Origin: Aotearoamyces nothofagi
Taxonomy: Eukaryota; Ascomycota; Leotiomycetes; Leotiales; Tympanidaceae
DNA: 64,000 nt
Assembly: GCA_015345905.1 (NCBI GenBank)
Contig: JADDTR010000001.1
Span: forward strand, 248,001-312,000
Direction: 5' to 3'
In this document: piece by piece, positions 23,132 through 34,393 of the stretch
Position numbering within the stretch: the stretch's first letter is position 1
How the letters are laid out: each line of letters begins with the position of its first letter
The notes under the pieces: model-generated
Told to the model about the DNA's origin: nothing
Databases searched by the model: none
The model's input: only the letters and a program-made list of their open reading frames with translations
Made by a program: the position numbers and the translations under genes

Positions 23132-24237
23132 CTTGGCGATGGAGGATAAGTCTGAGTAAAAAACGCAGGTGACAGGACTGTGTATAAGATGGATGTAGAG
23201 GTGCAGTGTTTGATGTCAGCGTTCAAGCATGCGAGCATATTGTCGAAGATCATCAGCGAGGGAGTTTTGTTTGCTTTTACACTCTAAGATGGAAGTGTTG
23301 GGATTTCCCTTTGTCTACATACCCTTGGGCATATATACGTGTCTGTACAGACAAGTCTCTAAAAGGACGCTTTGCACACTACAATAATCTAATAACTCTC
23401 GCGAGGTTTCATTCGCGATCTGGCTCTGCATGTTTAGCAAGGGATCTTGTCAATATTCATGGCACGTCACATAAAGTTACTGATAAGAGAATCGTGTCGC
23501 GACGCACGAGTCACCAACGAGAGAATCGCATCATGCAGAATTTCTGAATTTGCTCAAATGGCTATCGAGCCAACCTTTATCCATCGGCCTCTTTTTCGCC
23601 CATCATGCTTATCTATCCTTGCAGAGTGAAAAGGTCCAGAAACGCCATGGCCCAAGACGCGAGCGAGCGAGCAAGCGCGCAGACACAACACCAAGGCTAC
23701 GGTCTTATGATCTATCCATGTAACAAACGCCACTTGCCAGTGCTGCGGACGAAAGACGAGACGGGGCAAGCAAGCAAGCAAGCAAGATACATGATACGGC
23801 GGTTCCGGCTCAGCTAGTCGTGTCCTAGCATGGCGACGGATGGAGAGAGAGAGGTGAGGAGTGAGGGGGCTCTCTGAGAAGAGGAGAAGAAGAGAAGACA
23901 GAGGAAAGGGGGGGGGGACAGGGTCTCTGAACGAGAGACGGGACGGGACAAGATGTGAGGGGCGGGGAAACGAGAAGTACTAGTACAGCATGTGGCATTG
24001 AGCAACGGCGTGGCCGAGGCGGGATCGGATGGGGAGCTCGAAAGGGGGGCGTGTGGGTGGGGATGAGATCTCGAAAGGGCCGAGTCGCGAGGCTGTCGAG
24101 CTGTCGAGCTGTCGAGTTGAAAAAAAGGGGCAGTGGTGCACGGCGACGAGAAGAAGAAGAAGAAGAAGAAGAAGAAGAAGAAGAAGAAGCCGTCTGCAGA
24201 AGTCTCCACGGCGCTGTCCTCGATGGCGAAGACGGAA
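23132..24237. other. Intergenic between convergent genes, with AAG microsatellite
   Basis: The 3' flanks of the plus-strand gene ending at 23131 and the minus-strand gene ending at 24238. Purine-rich low-complexity DNA occupies about 23840-24190. Long poly-Glu and poly-Phe frames here come only from the AAG run. Confidence 0.6.
24151..24189. repeat. (AAG)13 microsatellite
   Basis: Thirteen uninterrupted AAG units, about 50 bp downstream of the stop codon of the minus-strand gene, so probably in its 3' UTR (as a CTT run in the transcript). Confidence 0.97.
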
Positions 24238-25420
24238 TCACAATCCGCGGCTCTCAAAGGCGTCCTTGAACTCGTCCTCGAGCTTCTTGATCGGCTCCTC
24301 GAGCCCTCTCAGGGCAGCGGCAACCTGGCGCGCGACGGGGTCGACGATGGTGGCGCGCGAGCCGGGGATGGCGTCGAGGACCGCGGCGACGTAGGTGCGG
24401 AGCTGGTTTGGGATGTCGTAGACCTGCGCCTTGCACTGGTCGACGGCGGGCGTGGCCTGCGTGGCCAGCTGCGAGGGGCCGAGGCGCGGGAAGGCGTCGG
24501 CGGAGCCGTTGGTGGTGAAGCGGTCCTTCCAGCGCACGTACTTGGGGATGCTGGCGACCATGCGCTCGCCGTCGCGGTCGCTCCAGGCCCGCCACTCGGG
24601 GGTGAACATGTTGGCTGGTTCGGGCGATCTGGGGCGGCGCTGGGAGGTGGGGTGGGTTAGTCGGGGGGGTTCTGGTTCCGGATGTGGTTCATTGGGGGAG
24701 GGTGGACATACTGGGGTCGGAACGAAGGGTGGAGCAGGGAGGCCCTTCTCTGCAGCTTCGGCCTCGGCAGCGCGCTGGGCGAACTTCTTGCGCGGGGCGA
24801 CGTAGTAGGGGTTGTGAGCCTCGGAGGACTCTTCGCGGCCGCGGACTTCTGGGGTTGGCAGGGCTGGTGGCTAGAGGTGAAGACTTGATTAGCAAATGCA
24901 CAGCTATTGTTGGATGGGATAGATGAGCTGCAAGCTCTCATTTCTGATTCAGGAGATGCCTGAGGGGAGTGATTCATGAATTAGTCAGAGTCGGGGTGGA
25001 AGTGAGACTCACAGGTGGAGACTCGCGTGGAGACGCCGGCGTTGAGGAGTTGACCTGAGCATCGAGCTCAGCCAACTCAATCGCCTCCATAGCCAGACGA
25101 GTGGCTTCAGCAGCCTCTTGCTCGGCGCTGATACTTTGCCCCTCCTCGGTGTCGTCACCGGCAGAGTCAGACCAGACACCAGGGGAATTTGGGCTGGCTC
25201 CCAAGTCCTGCTCCTCAGGAGCTGGACTTTGTGCCTTTGGCTTAGCCAAAGGCCACTCCCCAAAGCCATCCCGGACAGACTTGGCCCCGAGCAGAGCCGA
25301 AGTGCTTGCCATAGTGGCAGCGCTGATTCCCTTTGCCTTCTTCGGCTCGGGGAGTTGGCCGTCGGAGAGGCCTCTCTTTTCAGAGCCTTTGTTGCTAATC
25401 TCGGGCTGATGATTGTCCAT
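24238..25420 (-). CDS. Uncharacterised fungal protein (three-exon model; may be the 3' half of a larger gene)
   Basis: Exons 25420-25013, 24870-24712 and 24639-24238, 322 aa. Introns: 25012-24871 (GTGAGT...CTCTAG) and 24711-24640 (GTATGT...CCCAG), both phase 0. The N-terminal half is acidic, Ser/Pro/Ala-rich and predicted disordered (KSVRDGFGEWPLAKPKAQ). Exon 2 gives NPYYVAPRKKFAQRAAEAEA. Exon 3 gives the best-conserved-looking part, MFTPEWRAWSDRDGERMVA then YVRWKDRF, ending in a helical tail with PIKKLEDEFKDAFESRGL. I know no function. A pyrimidine-rich, TATA-bearing leader precedes 25420, favouring an independent start. However, a textbook branch site and acceptor (CTAAC then ATCAG, exon from 25405) overlap that same start and would join this gene in phase to the one upstream. 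Confidence 0.7.
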
Positions 25421-25601
25421 TGTTAGTAGACGCTTCGAATGTCAAATGACTATCTGATGTGGAAGAAGTTGGGTGATGGAGAGTGAGAAGTGTAGAGGTG
25501 AGGTTGGATGAAATTGAGAGATGGGACGGGAAGATATAAAAAGGTCAAGAGTCGTGGGATGAGTGAATGCAATACGCGAGAAACTAAAAATCCGCCGCAA
25601 C

Positions 25602-25645
25602 TAATATCCTGTCGTCGATAATCTAATATCCTGTCGTCGATAATC
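25602..25645. repeat. 22-bp direct repeat, two perfect copies
   Basis: The unit begins TAATATCCTGTCGTCG and is repeated head to tail without mismatch; a third partial copy follows (GTCGTCGAT region near 25655-25672, inverted). It lies between the two hypothetical minus-strand coding segments, inside the putative long intron or promoter. Confidence 0.9.
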
Positions 25646-25730
25646 TATTTCTCCCCGCCGATCTATCGACGACAAGAATTTGAAAGCGTGCGATTATTCG
25701 CCGTACAACGACAAAAGAAATAAGACTTAC

Positions 25731-26919
25731 AGATCTGCCAACAACGTCTGACCCCTCAGCATCGACACTCTTGTCAGGAGTGTCGAACTCAAAGACCGTC
25801 GGCCCCTCCTCCGAGAAGCGTACACTCTTCTTCTCTTTGGCTGGTTTGGGCCGACGAGTCTCCTTGTTATTTATGCTGAAGGGATGAACGTCATTTTTGC
25901 TCGGCTTAATCATCGGACCGAACTGTTTTGTCAACTTCTGTTAGTGAATACAATAGGCATAGACAAAGAGCAAATACTGACATCTGGTGGAGGGAATTTT
26001 GGTTGAGAACCCCCGGCCTTTGCGGAAGCCTTTGGATTATGGGAGAAGCTCATCCTAATGGGAGCCTGCTTACTATGGGCTGCTTTGACTGGACCTGGTC
26101 CCTTCTGCTGGGGAGCATGAGCTACAGGAGTAGTTGGCTTTGCCTTGGGTCCTACAGTTAGAATTGGAGCATTTACTCTGTTCTTAGGTGGAACAGTAGG
26201 TGCGAGGCCTGTTGTCTTCGGCTTGGAGATAGGGGTTGGAAGTGGAATGTCTTTGGATGGGGCAGTCTTTGCAGTACCACTGGCTGCAGCTGTAACACTG
26301 GGAGTTGATGGAGCTCCAGTAGCCATAGAAGTGCCCCCTGCCTGCAAGGCCTACTCTTTGTTAGCAGTCAATATACACATGAAAATGCACGTGGCATGCA
26401 CGTGATTATCATGTGACTTGCCTAAAGCAGGGTTGGAACTTACCTGTCGTACCTTGAGAAGAGCCTTGATGTTCTCAGTATGCTTGTAGCTCAGCTCAAC
26501 GGGTCTCCCATCTGAAGTTTTACACTCATTCGTCATTAACTGGCGAGCAGCATCCAGGTTGGGCTCTATGCTCGCGATTACCCGGAGGTTAGTTATAGCT
26601 GTGAGACCCAGATCACCTCTTGGCTTAATTGAAAGTGGGAATATATCGACAAACTCGTTGACCCCCCATGTTTCCTTGATCTTGGCCATATCGCGGCTGC
26701 GGGCCCTCTCTGAGGCTACGCTACGTTGACCAGCCTAAAGGTAATTAGCTAGCTACTTATATATAATATGATTAAAGTATCTGTTATGAAGAGATCTCTA
26801 ATGTTCAAGGGACGCTGGGGTTTGCTTACCACTCGTGCACCACCAACTTTACCAGTAGAACTAGCTGCAGGAGTAACATCCCCTGGGGGGCGACCTGCAG
26901 GAGGAGGGTTGCTATCCAT
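25731..26919 (-). CDS. Uncharacterised fungal protein, four exons, 3' end unresolved
   Basis: Exons inferred as 26919-26830, 26734-26444, 26350-25982 and 25922-25731. All introns are phase 0 with good donors (GTAAGC, GTAAGT, GTCAGT). The start is uncertain: MDSNPPPAGRPPG at 26919, or an in-frame ATG at 26943, with the transcript perhaps beginning near 27190 behind a TATAAA and CT-rich leader. Exon 2 encodes the most structured part (MAKIKETWGVNEFVDIFPLS, then ITNLRVIASIEPNLDAARQL and YKHTENIKALLKVRQ). Exon 3 is Pro/Ala/Thr/Lys-rich and disordered. Exon 4 has KEKKSVRFSEEGPTVFEFDT, a KVxF-like docking-style motif (inference: possible phosphatase-1 binding). After 25731 a perfect GTAAGT donor follows. 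The gene then either ends in a short last exon near 25662 or is spliced on to 25405 and continues as the next gene. I do not recognise the family. Confidence 0.6.
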
Positions 26920-26943
26920 CTTGGGTAGACAGCTGGCTTTCAT

Positions 26944-28662
26944 GCGTCAGTAGTGAGTATATGAGAGTATATGATAAGCTTGAAATACTGACTGTTTCAG
27001 GAAAGGCTGCGTCAACAGAGGCAGAGACGTCGAGGGCCTCACAAAGTAAGTAAGTACTATATCATACTGCTGAAGCATATAGGATACTTACAATAGGACT
27101 GCAATGCTCCTGAAAGAGTTCCAAAGCCGTGATGAAGCCAAAGTCTTGAGAGTTCCATGTGGTTGTTGTAGTTCTGAAGTGGAGAGGTTGTGGGTGAGGA
27201 GTTTATAAGGAAGAGGAGGAAGCGAGGTCCCGAGCTCGAACCTCGAGGAATTCACTTCGCGCACACATGTACGGGGGTGGCATGGCCGAGGGTCGGGGGA
27301 GTTCGATAATGACAGAACTCCTCGCCGCCGGTAGATCGACCTGAGGTTTCGGGTCGTCTTTCTGGGTGATACATTGTAGAAATCATAGGAGTATAATCTA
27401 AGAAAAACGCTGCTATCCGTAACTGAGATGTACTTCTGGCCTCGTCTTTTTAGATTATGCATCAATAGAGTGCAACTGAGAAAGAGCTGGTACCGGTAAC
27501 TGACACTTGTGTTTAGTTCATCCTCGCAGATTATACATTGATAGAGTATAGTTGGAGGAAATTCAACGAGAAGACGCCGCCAATCACTAAGAGGCTTTCT
27601 TTGCTAATTAAGAAGTAAACTCCAGCTCACCATTACACTATACATCTCCCTCCTCCTTACAATCTGAAGGAGCAAGCCAACACCGATTCCCATCATCCAG
27701 ATTTTCATTAAAGTCCTTCGAGGGCATTTCAACCCGCCGCGCTCTTAGAAACTCGAGGTCCCCAAACACACTCACGTCCATGTTCGGTACGCGCCTCGGA
27801 ACCATGGATATTACCTTCCGGCAATCTCGAGCCGCGAATCTCGCGGTGAATTTGCATCTGCTGGCATGGCTTGTCAGATGCGTGCTCTTGTGCTCGGACG
27901 CTGGGCAACACCTGCAGGCTCAGGGCTGTTTATAATGGCACTTTGAAGAGCCGTGGTGGAGAACAAGAGCTTGCGAGCGTGAAGCATTGTTTGTAGGCAA
28001 AGGGAAGATACTAAGTTCAAAGCCTGCAGATTTTAGAATGCAGGGGAACTTGATACTGTCAAGCCTCTAGATATAGGAAATATGCAATGATATACCTCCT
28101 CGTCTTAATCATCATATACACAATACTGCACAAGCTGTATTTGTTGTTGCTATAGCTTAGAGCATATAGAAGAATTAAGGAATCAACCTAGCAACCAGAC
28201 CTTCACATATCAGTTATAACAACAGACTCTGACTTCTATTTCAATGCTCATCGGCAGTATAGGGCTTTTTGATTACCCTGACCAAATGTTACTAGCAATA
28301 ATGATCGCCGAGACGGTATAGTAACAGGAGTTTGATCTCACTATCAATCTATCAACAGGGAGATACTGCAAGATAGGTAACTTGGGCATCTGGTGCCAAT
28401 GGCTGCTCGAGCCTTCATGCCGGTAAATCAAAGGCAGCAGCAGAACAGCAGCTGAGGTCAACTTTGACAATGATACTTATACTCATAAAATAGTTGAAAC
28501 TGAATCAGAGTTTGTACAATCTATTTTACATGATAATTTGAATGTAGCAGCTACTGTACTAAACCATAAAACTCACCAGCGCCTCGCTAAATGCTGAAGC
28601 AGAATATACAAACGAAGACGGAGCGAAAGCATGAGATTGAAATTCTAGCCAGACTTGCCAGA
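26944..28662. other. Intergenic, 1.7 kb
   Basis: Upstream region of the minus-strand hypothetical gene, with a candidate TATAAA near 27200 and a CT-rich leader to about 27160. Two short open segments with good splice borders (complement of about 27155-27096, containing QDFGFITALELFQEHC, and complement of about 27038-26994) are probably transcribed 5' exons of that gene, but I could not find an ATG-consistent coding path. From 27470 to 28640 I see nothing convincing; the last 600 bp are AT-rich. Confidence 0.45.
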
Positions 28663-29763
28663 TCAGCTGATCTTATTCGCTCTCTTCTTAGCAATGTCAA
28701 TCTTGCCCTTGACCCGGTCAACATCCTCATCGACCCTCTTAAGCATCTCATTCTGCAACTCTAATTCATCATTGATGGCAAGTCCCATCTCCTTTTGCCT
28801 TCTAACAATCTTTGCCAATTCCTCAACATCAATGTCTTGATCCTGCATCATCTGCTGTTGCAGTTGCAGTACGCCTTGATTATCCAACTCCCTTGTCTTA
28901 TCCGTCTCCGGTACTGGAGCACCCAGTACCCTGCCACTGGGCCTTGTAACACCGGGACCAAACAACGCGCTCTTATCCTGGGGCGTTGCAGTTCCGCTTC
29001 TATTTAAGCCAGCACCACCAGTCTGCCCCTTAACAGCAAGGCTTATAGCTAGCTTTTCCAAGCCCTCTTTTTCAACTTTCGCACTGCCTAGCAAGTCTCT
29101 CCGCCTTCTTAATTCTCCCTCTCCAATTTCAGCCTTGCCTTTTTCTCCATTGCTCAATGCCTTAAGCCCATCTTCTAGACTTGACAGTAAACCGCCAGCT
29201 TTGACGAGGCACCTCTTGGCATTCGCACCCGCTTCGTGCTGTCCTTGTGCGGTGGTCGCGCCGTCTCTCCGCCCCAAATATAGTCTTGCGTCGTGTAATT
29301 GTCCTTTCATCTCACGATGTACATCTAACCATATGGTCGGGTCCATAACAGCCCCATTGGGCCCAGTTATAGCAGCGTATGCATCTGCCCTACTCGAACT
29401 GGCACTCGAACTACTAGGCAGATTCAAGAATGCACGCCACACAGTTGTATCTCTCCACCTTCGATCTGAAGAATTCGCAATAGCCTTTAGATAGTCCTCT
29501 AGTCCCTTTCGCCGATCTTCAGTGAGGTCGGGGTTGTTAGCTGTGCTTTTGAACCAGCTCTTTCCGGGTAGAGCCTGGGGTGGCGACGCGCCCGTCTGGG
29601 ACTTTAGGGCTTCATCAAGAGTGGTAAAATCACTATATCGCTTTTGAACGACAAAGGTGCGCAAGGGCAGGCGTAAGGTGATGTTGTAGAGGGTGTAGGG
29701 CTTCGAGGAGGCAGGTGTGTAGACGGTGGTGTTTGGGATGGAGATTTCGACAGTGGGGGCCAT
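28663..29763 (-). CDS. vam7: Vacuolar SNARE Vam7 (PX domain plus SNARE motif)
   Basis: Single-exon, 366 aa. Soluble Qc-SNARE that pairs with Vam3, Vti1 and Nyv1 for homotypic vacuole fusion and is recruited to membranes by PI3P. The PX domain covers about 1-120: VEISIPN, KPYTLYNITLRL, VQKRYSDFTTLDEAL (the RYSDF basic/aromatic motif typical of PI3P-binding PX folds), LPGKSWF and RRKGLEDYLKAI. A long middle region with helices follows. The C-terminal SNARE motif (about 300-362) has heptad hydrophobics around EMGLAINDELELQNEMLKRV, including the zero-layer glutamine in LELQN. There is no C-terminal membrane segment, as expected for Vam7 and unlike most SNAREs. Length and architecture match the family. 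Confidence 0.94.
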   Translation of the reverse strand: MAPTVEISIPNTTVYTPASSKPYTLYNITLRLPLRTFVVQKRYSDFTTLDEALKSQTGASPPQALPGKSWFKSTANNPDLTEDRRKGLEDYLKAIANSSDRRWRDTTVWRAFLNLPSSSSASSSRADAYAAITGPNGAVMDPTIWLDVHREMKGQLHDARLYLGRRDGATTAQGQHEAGANAKRCLVKAGGLLSSLEDGLKALSNGEKGKAEIGEGELRRRRDLLGSAKVEKEGLEKLAISLAVKGQTGGAGLNRSGTATPQDKSALFGPGVTRPSGRVLGAPVPETDKTRELDNQGVLQLQQQMMQDQDIDVEELAKIVRRQKEMGLAINDELELQNEMLKRVDEDVDRVKGKIDIAKKRANKIS

Positions 29764-30224
29764 GGTCGTGACAAGTCAATGCGTGTGGCCCTCGCCGTTA
29801 TTTCCTGTATATTGAGATAGGGCTTCAAATGCCAATTCCAGGACTTCACAGACGTAGTAAGGGAGTCGTCGTGCAAGTTCAGCTACGAGAAGTGACGTTG
29901 CGTTATCATGCAGCCTGACCCGAGAGTTGTAATCTAGCGCCTAAAGCCTCGTGCACGGACCGAAGCAAGCACGAGGCGCAAATTAAGGTGCCGTATCTCA
30001 CGTGGCTATTGCACAATATCAAAGAAAGCCAAATTCTGCCAAGATACGTTCTATCGTACTGTAGTGTGCCAAAGAGCACTTAATGCCTTTGAATACAGCC
30101 CTCAATGTAGACCGCTTCAGTCCCACCATGTTTCATTTACGTCGTAATCCCACAGTGATCAAGGGCAAATGTCTCGACCACCACACATCTTCAAATCTTG
30201 CATCATAGGTATAAGGAGACCCAT
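29764..30224. other. Intergenic between Vam7 and EB1 genes
   Basis: Promoter side of the vam7 gene and 3' flank of the EB1 gene (both on the minus strand). No further gene seen. Confidence 0.6.
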
Positions 30225-31142
30225 CTAAAATGTCTCTTGATCATCGATCTCAGCCTCAGCCGGAATTTCAAAGCCATCCTCTGTTGAATACAAAATTGTC
30301 TGGATGTGCTTGATCAAACCGTCCTCCTGCTTCTCGATCTCAGGATCCTCCTCAACTGCTTGCTGGATCAGGAGTTCAATATCCCTGAGCTTGCTGAAGT
30401 AAAAATCACGCTCGCGTTCTAGACCCTGCACTGTCTCCTTCAGTGTGTTGTTCTCCTGCTGCAGCGCCGCTGAGCCTGGCCCACCACCAGCCTTGGCTAA
30501 CCTTGGGCCACCCGCTGTAGGGGTTGTACCTCTTCGAGCTGCGCCAGCACTGCCAGTGGTTCGGGGAGCAGGTGCAGAGGATGGTGGAGGGGCGCCGGAG
30601 CCACGACGTCGTGCGACTGCGTCATAGTCGCCACCAGGGAAGTACTGATCCCAATACCGCTTCGACCATTGAAGGAATTCTAGATTGTCTTGCATCTTGC
30701 ATTTGATGAGTTGCTCGACGTGAACAGGCCGGTCAATCTGATGTCGTGTGAAGCAGTCTGCAAATCAGAATTAGCCACCTGAAGCCGGAGGCTCTCCGAA
30801 CCAAAACGGACGTACTTTGAAGGATCTTGAAGTTTTGTAGATATGCATATTCGGTGTTGACATTGAACTTAACCCTCGACATAGGAACATCTAGGTAGAT
30901 ACTGTCGAAGATCTGGCATAGAGCTGCTCTGTAGCCGCCACCGTGTTAGAAGGCTGATGGGTGCTACAGGTCGAAATGCGGGGAGGGGGGGAACTTACCC
31001 AGTACCGCATTGTTCTACCTTGGTGATATTGAGCTGCAACAGGTTGTTGAGCCATGAGATCAGCTCTTGTCTAGAGAGTCGCGTCGTCAGTGTATGCAGC
31101 TGTGGCTTTGTGTACCGGGGCATCGTACCTTGATTCGCCCAT
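30225..31142 (-). CDS. EB1-family microtubule plus-end protein (Bim1/Mal3)
   Basis: Four exons: 31142-31129 (only 14 nt of coding sequence, MGES plus part of R), 31070-30999, 30928-30816 and 30757-30225; 732 nt, 243 aa. Introns of 58, 70 and 58 bp. Spliced reading gives SRQELISWLNNLLQLNITK, EQCGTGAALCQIFDSIYLD, VPMSRVKFNVNTEYAYLQNF, then a HQIDRPVHVEQLIKCKMQDN / LEFLQWSKRYWDQYF ending. This is the calponin-homology domain of EB1 proteins (about 1-125), which binds at the junction of four tubulin dimers. A Pro/Ala/Gly/Arg-rich basic linker follows (about 128-170), then the coiled coil and EB-homology domain (about 175-228; ALQQENNTLKETVQGLERER, FYFSKLRDIELLIQ), which bind CAP-Gly and SxIP partners. 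The acidic tail ends DDQETF. Dynactin, whose p150 subunit binds EB1, is represented at the other end of the window, but that is coincidence. Confidence 0.95.
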
Positions 31143-33192
31143 TTTCAAGATGGAAACACGGCGATGGCAGGATCAACAAGATGCTCTATCGTGGAGAGAA
31201 GCTAAGCTAGACCTAGGGATGTACTGATTGAGAACTTGCGATAGTCGTATCAAAGTCAAAGTTCCAATGTGAACTAGGAAGGCTATCGCAACCAAGGACA
31301 AATTCCGCGATCGCTCGCTTGTTCATCAGGAGCGTTGTAGGTCACCACTACAATTTACAAACAAAGCACGGCTGCCGGCCAGCCAACGGGATAGCCGCAA
31401 TACAATAAGGTGACCCACATCCGCAGCACACCAGCCACAGCGGGGTGTATACAGCAAAACAGAGATGGAAACTGAAACACAGAAAAGGAAAAAATTGAGC
31501 TCAGCTTTTCTCAAAGTCCAGTATATGCCTCTGCTATAAATTGAAGTGAAATATGGCAAAAGTTTATTCCAAAGCAAAAAGGCCTTAAGAGGAACCTCTT
31601 GCAATATGGTAATCCTCTTTTCATGTCTCGTCCTGTATTCCCACTATTTGAGCCTCCAATGTCTCCAACGCCAACTTGCTTGCCTTGATCTCCAAATCTG
31701 GACACTGGATGCTTCGCTTGCTAAAGGATGCAGTCGATCTACAACAGCTGGACTTCCTATCGGGAAGCGATAACATATACCTTCCGTTAGCAGCTGTACA
31801 TCAACTTCTGCAAACTAGTATCGACAAGTTCTTTTGTCCGCGCAAGAGGGTTTCAGTTTTTATAATGTATGCAGTTCTAAGCCTATACCTGTACTATATC
31901 TTTCAAGAAGTCACATGTTATATTATGAGCAGTTTATAGTCAAGTCGGCACGGAGTTTTGCGGAATCGGGAGTCTGGTTTTCTGAATGTATACTGCATAA
32001 ATTGTCGGCCAATCAATGTAAGTTTCTTTTCTTTCCTTTCAGGACGTTACTTTATCTGACCCGAACTCTCAGGGTATAGGGTCATAGTGGTTGGGTTGAA
32101 ATGTCAGAATCCGACTCAAGCACTAGTCCCATCTACCTAATTTACATCATTACTTCATTATTTGCTGTCCTCCACTTCTCTGAGATGCCTAGGATCAGTA
32201 TCATTAGAGCATCACACTACTATATCATTGTTGAGTGAGAGGCAAGATTTGTAGCCTCCATGGCCGCTCGATATGTAGCAGCGATAAGTAGACCGCTGAG
32301 AAAAGTAGTAGTTATTTCACTCCGGACCGATTCCTTCATTGCCCTAGAATGCCATGTTGGCGCGTAGGGGTCTACAGTTAGCAGAGTATAGATACTGCTA
32401 CTACTAAAAGTTGGGAGATATATAGGAATATAGCCATCAACACTCGGGCTACTGCACGATGAAGCAATTCTCAGAATTCCAATCGACGAGACTTTTGCTA
32501 TTATTTTCAACCTACCTACTTCAATGCGTTCTCAATGATTCTGCCCTTCTAATTGCTGTGCTATACTACAGATGACGTATCCTTAGGATTCGATGGATAC
32601 AACCGGCCGTCGAAGCGCATTTAGCTTTGTTACTTAAAGTCCCTTACCTCGAAAACCCGCCATCTATTTCGGAGTATGGAAGTTGTTCCGCTTCGAATGT
32701 CGAGGGCCAGATCCGACGTATGAGGATGAAAGCACCGCTGCCTCGGTATTGCGACAGCATCATCTGATGGGTGGTGCAACAGGTATATCAGAAGAAGCAG
32801 ACCAATACACATGCTTGATGTGGCTAGGGAAGTGTCTCTGAATCCCTATTGCAGGTTCAATAGTGACAATAGTGATCGCTACCTTGATAATCTCGCTGGG
32901 AGGTTTAGTAACTCGTGAGGTAGTCTAGGCATGTCGGCGAACCTAGTCCTCCGTAGAACGGCACAACGGGTCTAACGCTCCCGCTCCCGCCTGTCGGTGA
33001 GGAGTGACAGCTGACATGACATACTGACTGTAGCTTAGCAAGCAGCCACGGCAGTTCATCCCCATAATTCCTTGGTGTTTACTGTGCTATTTATTGCGAT
33101 TGGCTCAGATCCGAATCCTGAAATCCCACAAAAGAGAAAGACTGGAAGGCAGTCAAAGACACGGCGTATATTAATGCCATACTGGTAGACTG

Positions 33193-33238
33193 GCTGTGCG
33201 AGTGCTGTGCGAGTGCTGTGCGAGTGCTGTGCGAGTGC
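33193..33238. repeat. 11-bp tandem repeat, four copies of GCTGTGCGAGT
   Basis: Four perfect units, followed within a few bases by GGGAT words repeated about three times (33243-33262). Confidence 0.95.
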
Positions 33239-33498
33239 GTTCTGGGATGGGATGGGATGGGATCTGCCAGCTGCCGTGGCGACGAAGGAATCGAGCATCG
33301 GGAAGGGCGAGGAGGGGTATCTCTGGATCTCTGGTCCTCCGCCGGCCGTCGAGCTTACCGGGCGGGATATGCTAGAGTCACGACGATGACATCCAAAGCA
33401 GCATCATGCCGAGGACCTTAGCTGCCCCCCCTAGGCAGTACTGTACTCACTACTGTATATAGTAGACGCCTCTTTAGATACCTTTTGCTGCCATCGTA

Positions 33499-33531
33499 CG
33501 TTGAGTCTGCGTTGAGTCTGCGTTGAGTCTA
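33499..33531. repeat. 11-bp tandem repeat, three copies of CGTTGAGTCTG
   Basis: Three units, with one mismatch in the last. Confidence 0.93.
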
Positions 33532-33725
33532 CGTTCGTCTGTTATGTTATACGTAGGACGCATGTTCGGACGGAAACCCAGGAGATCACACGGCCGCGGA
33601 CACACATTTCGGCAGCAGACGGCCTTTGCTACTTGAGTGGGCGAGGTCGATCGATCGTGGTGATAAGTGCTCCGTAGAGTATTATGTAACTATATTGCAG
33701 TCAGTAACATACAGTGAGGCAGGAC

Positions 33726-33760
33726 TGTGCTGTAGTGTACTGTAGTACTGTAGTGCTGTG
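33726..33760. repeat. Short TGTAG/TACTG-type tract
   Basis: Built from the same kind of words as the array at 19631-19900 (GTAGTGTACTGTAGTACTGT). Confidence 0.75.
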
Positions 33761-34362
33761 CGGTCGCACTGTCGCACTTCGCATGTCCTCGCTGTTCCCC
33801 AGCGTCCGCCAGTGTCCGCCAGCCCGCGCCGCCCACGTTGCTATTTGCCGGTTGTGGACCGGCAGATTGGGGGCTGTGGAGGGCCCCCGAGCGCCAATCC
33901 CGCCCATCCCGGCTTCTGTGCATCCCTATCCCGCTATCCCGCTATCCCGTTTCCCCACCTACAACGGGGCATGACGTCTGCTGGGCCACGGCAGGGCAGC
34001 GTCGCTGTGGGGATTCCACCACGCGCTGCACGGCAGGCGAGCATGTTTACTCCAGCACGCCTGGGCCCCCGTCCGAGGCTCACCAAGGCTCACCAAGGCT
34101 CATCGAGGCCACGGCTCCGCGAGCAACACGGCGTCTATCGTGACTGTCATGGCATTCCTGCATATCCCCGCCGCCTCGATCGTCGAAACGGCCCGATTCC
34201 AAGCCGGCCTGGCTGCTGACTGCCATTCCACCAACGGCGGACAGCTACTCACCTCCGGCAGAAGCTCTTCTGGGGCGCTCAGAAAGCCCTCGCAGCACTT
34301 GGCCTATGGCGGCTGCTTGGGGGCAGGGAACCGAGCGCAGATCAAAACCCTCTCCGAGTCCC

Positions 34363-34393
34363 GTACAGTACAGTACAGAACAGTACAGTACAG
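34363..34393. repeat. Short GTACA pentamer tract
   Basis: About six 5-bp units of the GTACA/ACAGT type; the reverse complement matches the TACTG-type words of the 19.6-kb array. Confidence 0.85.

Noticed and set aside
23814-24269. Frames with poly-Phe, poly-Ser or poly-Glu/Lys runs
   Set aside because: They are the AAG microsatellite read in different frames; nothing conserved.
27218-27250. A GTTCGAGC-containing stretch that resembles a tRNA T-arm (minus strand)
   Set aside because: No matching acceptor, D- or anticodon arms in the expected spacing.
32220-32510. 96-codon minus-strand frame with a plausible protein composition
   Set aside because: No domain, no splice partner and no ortholog-like motif; could not be supported.
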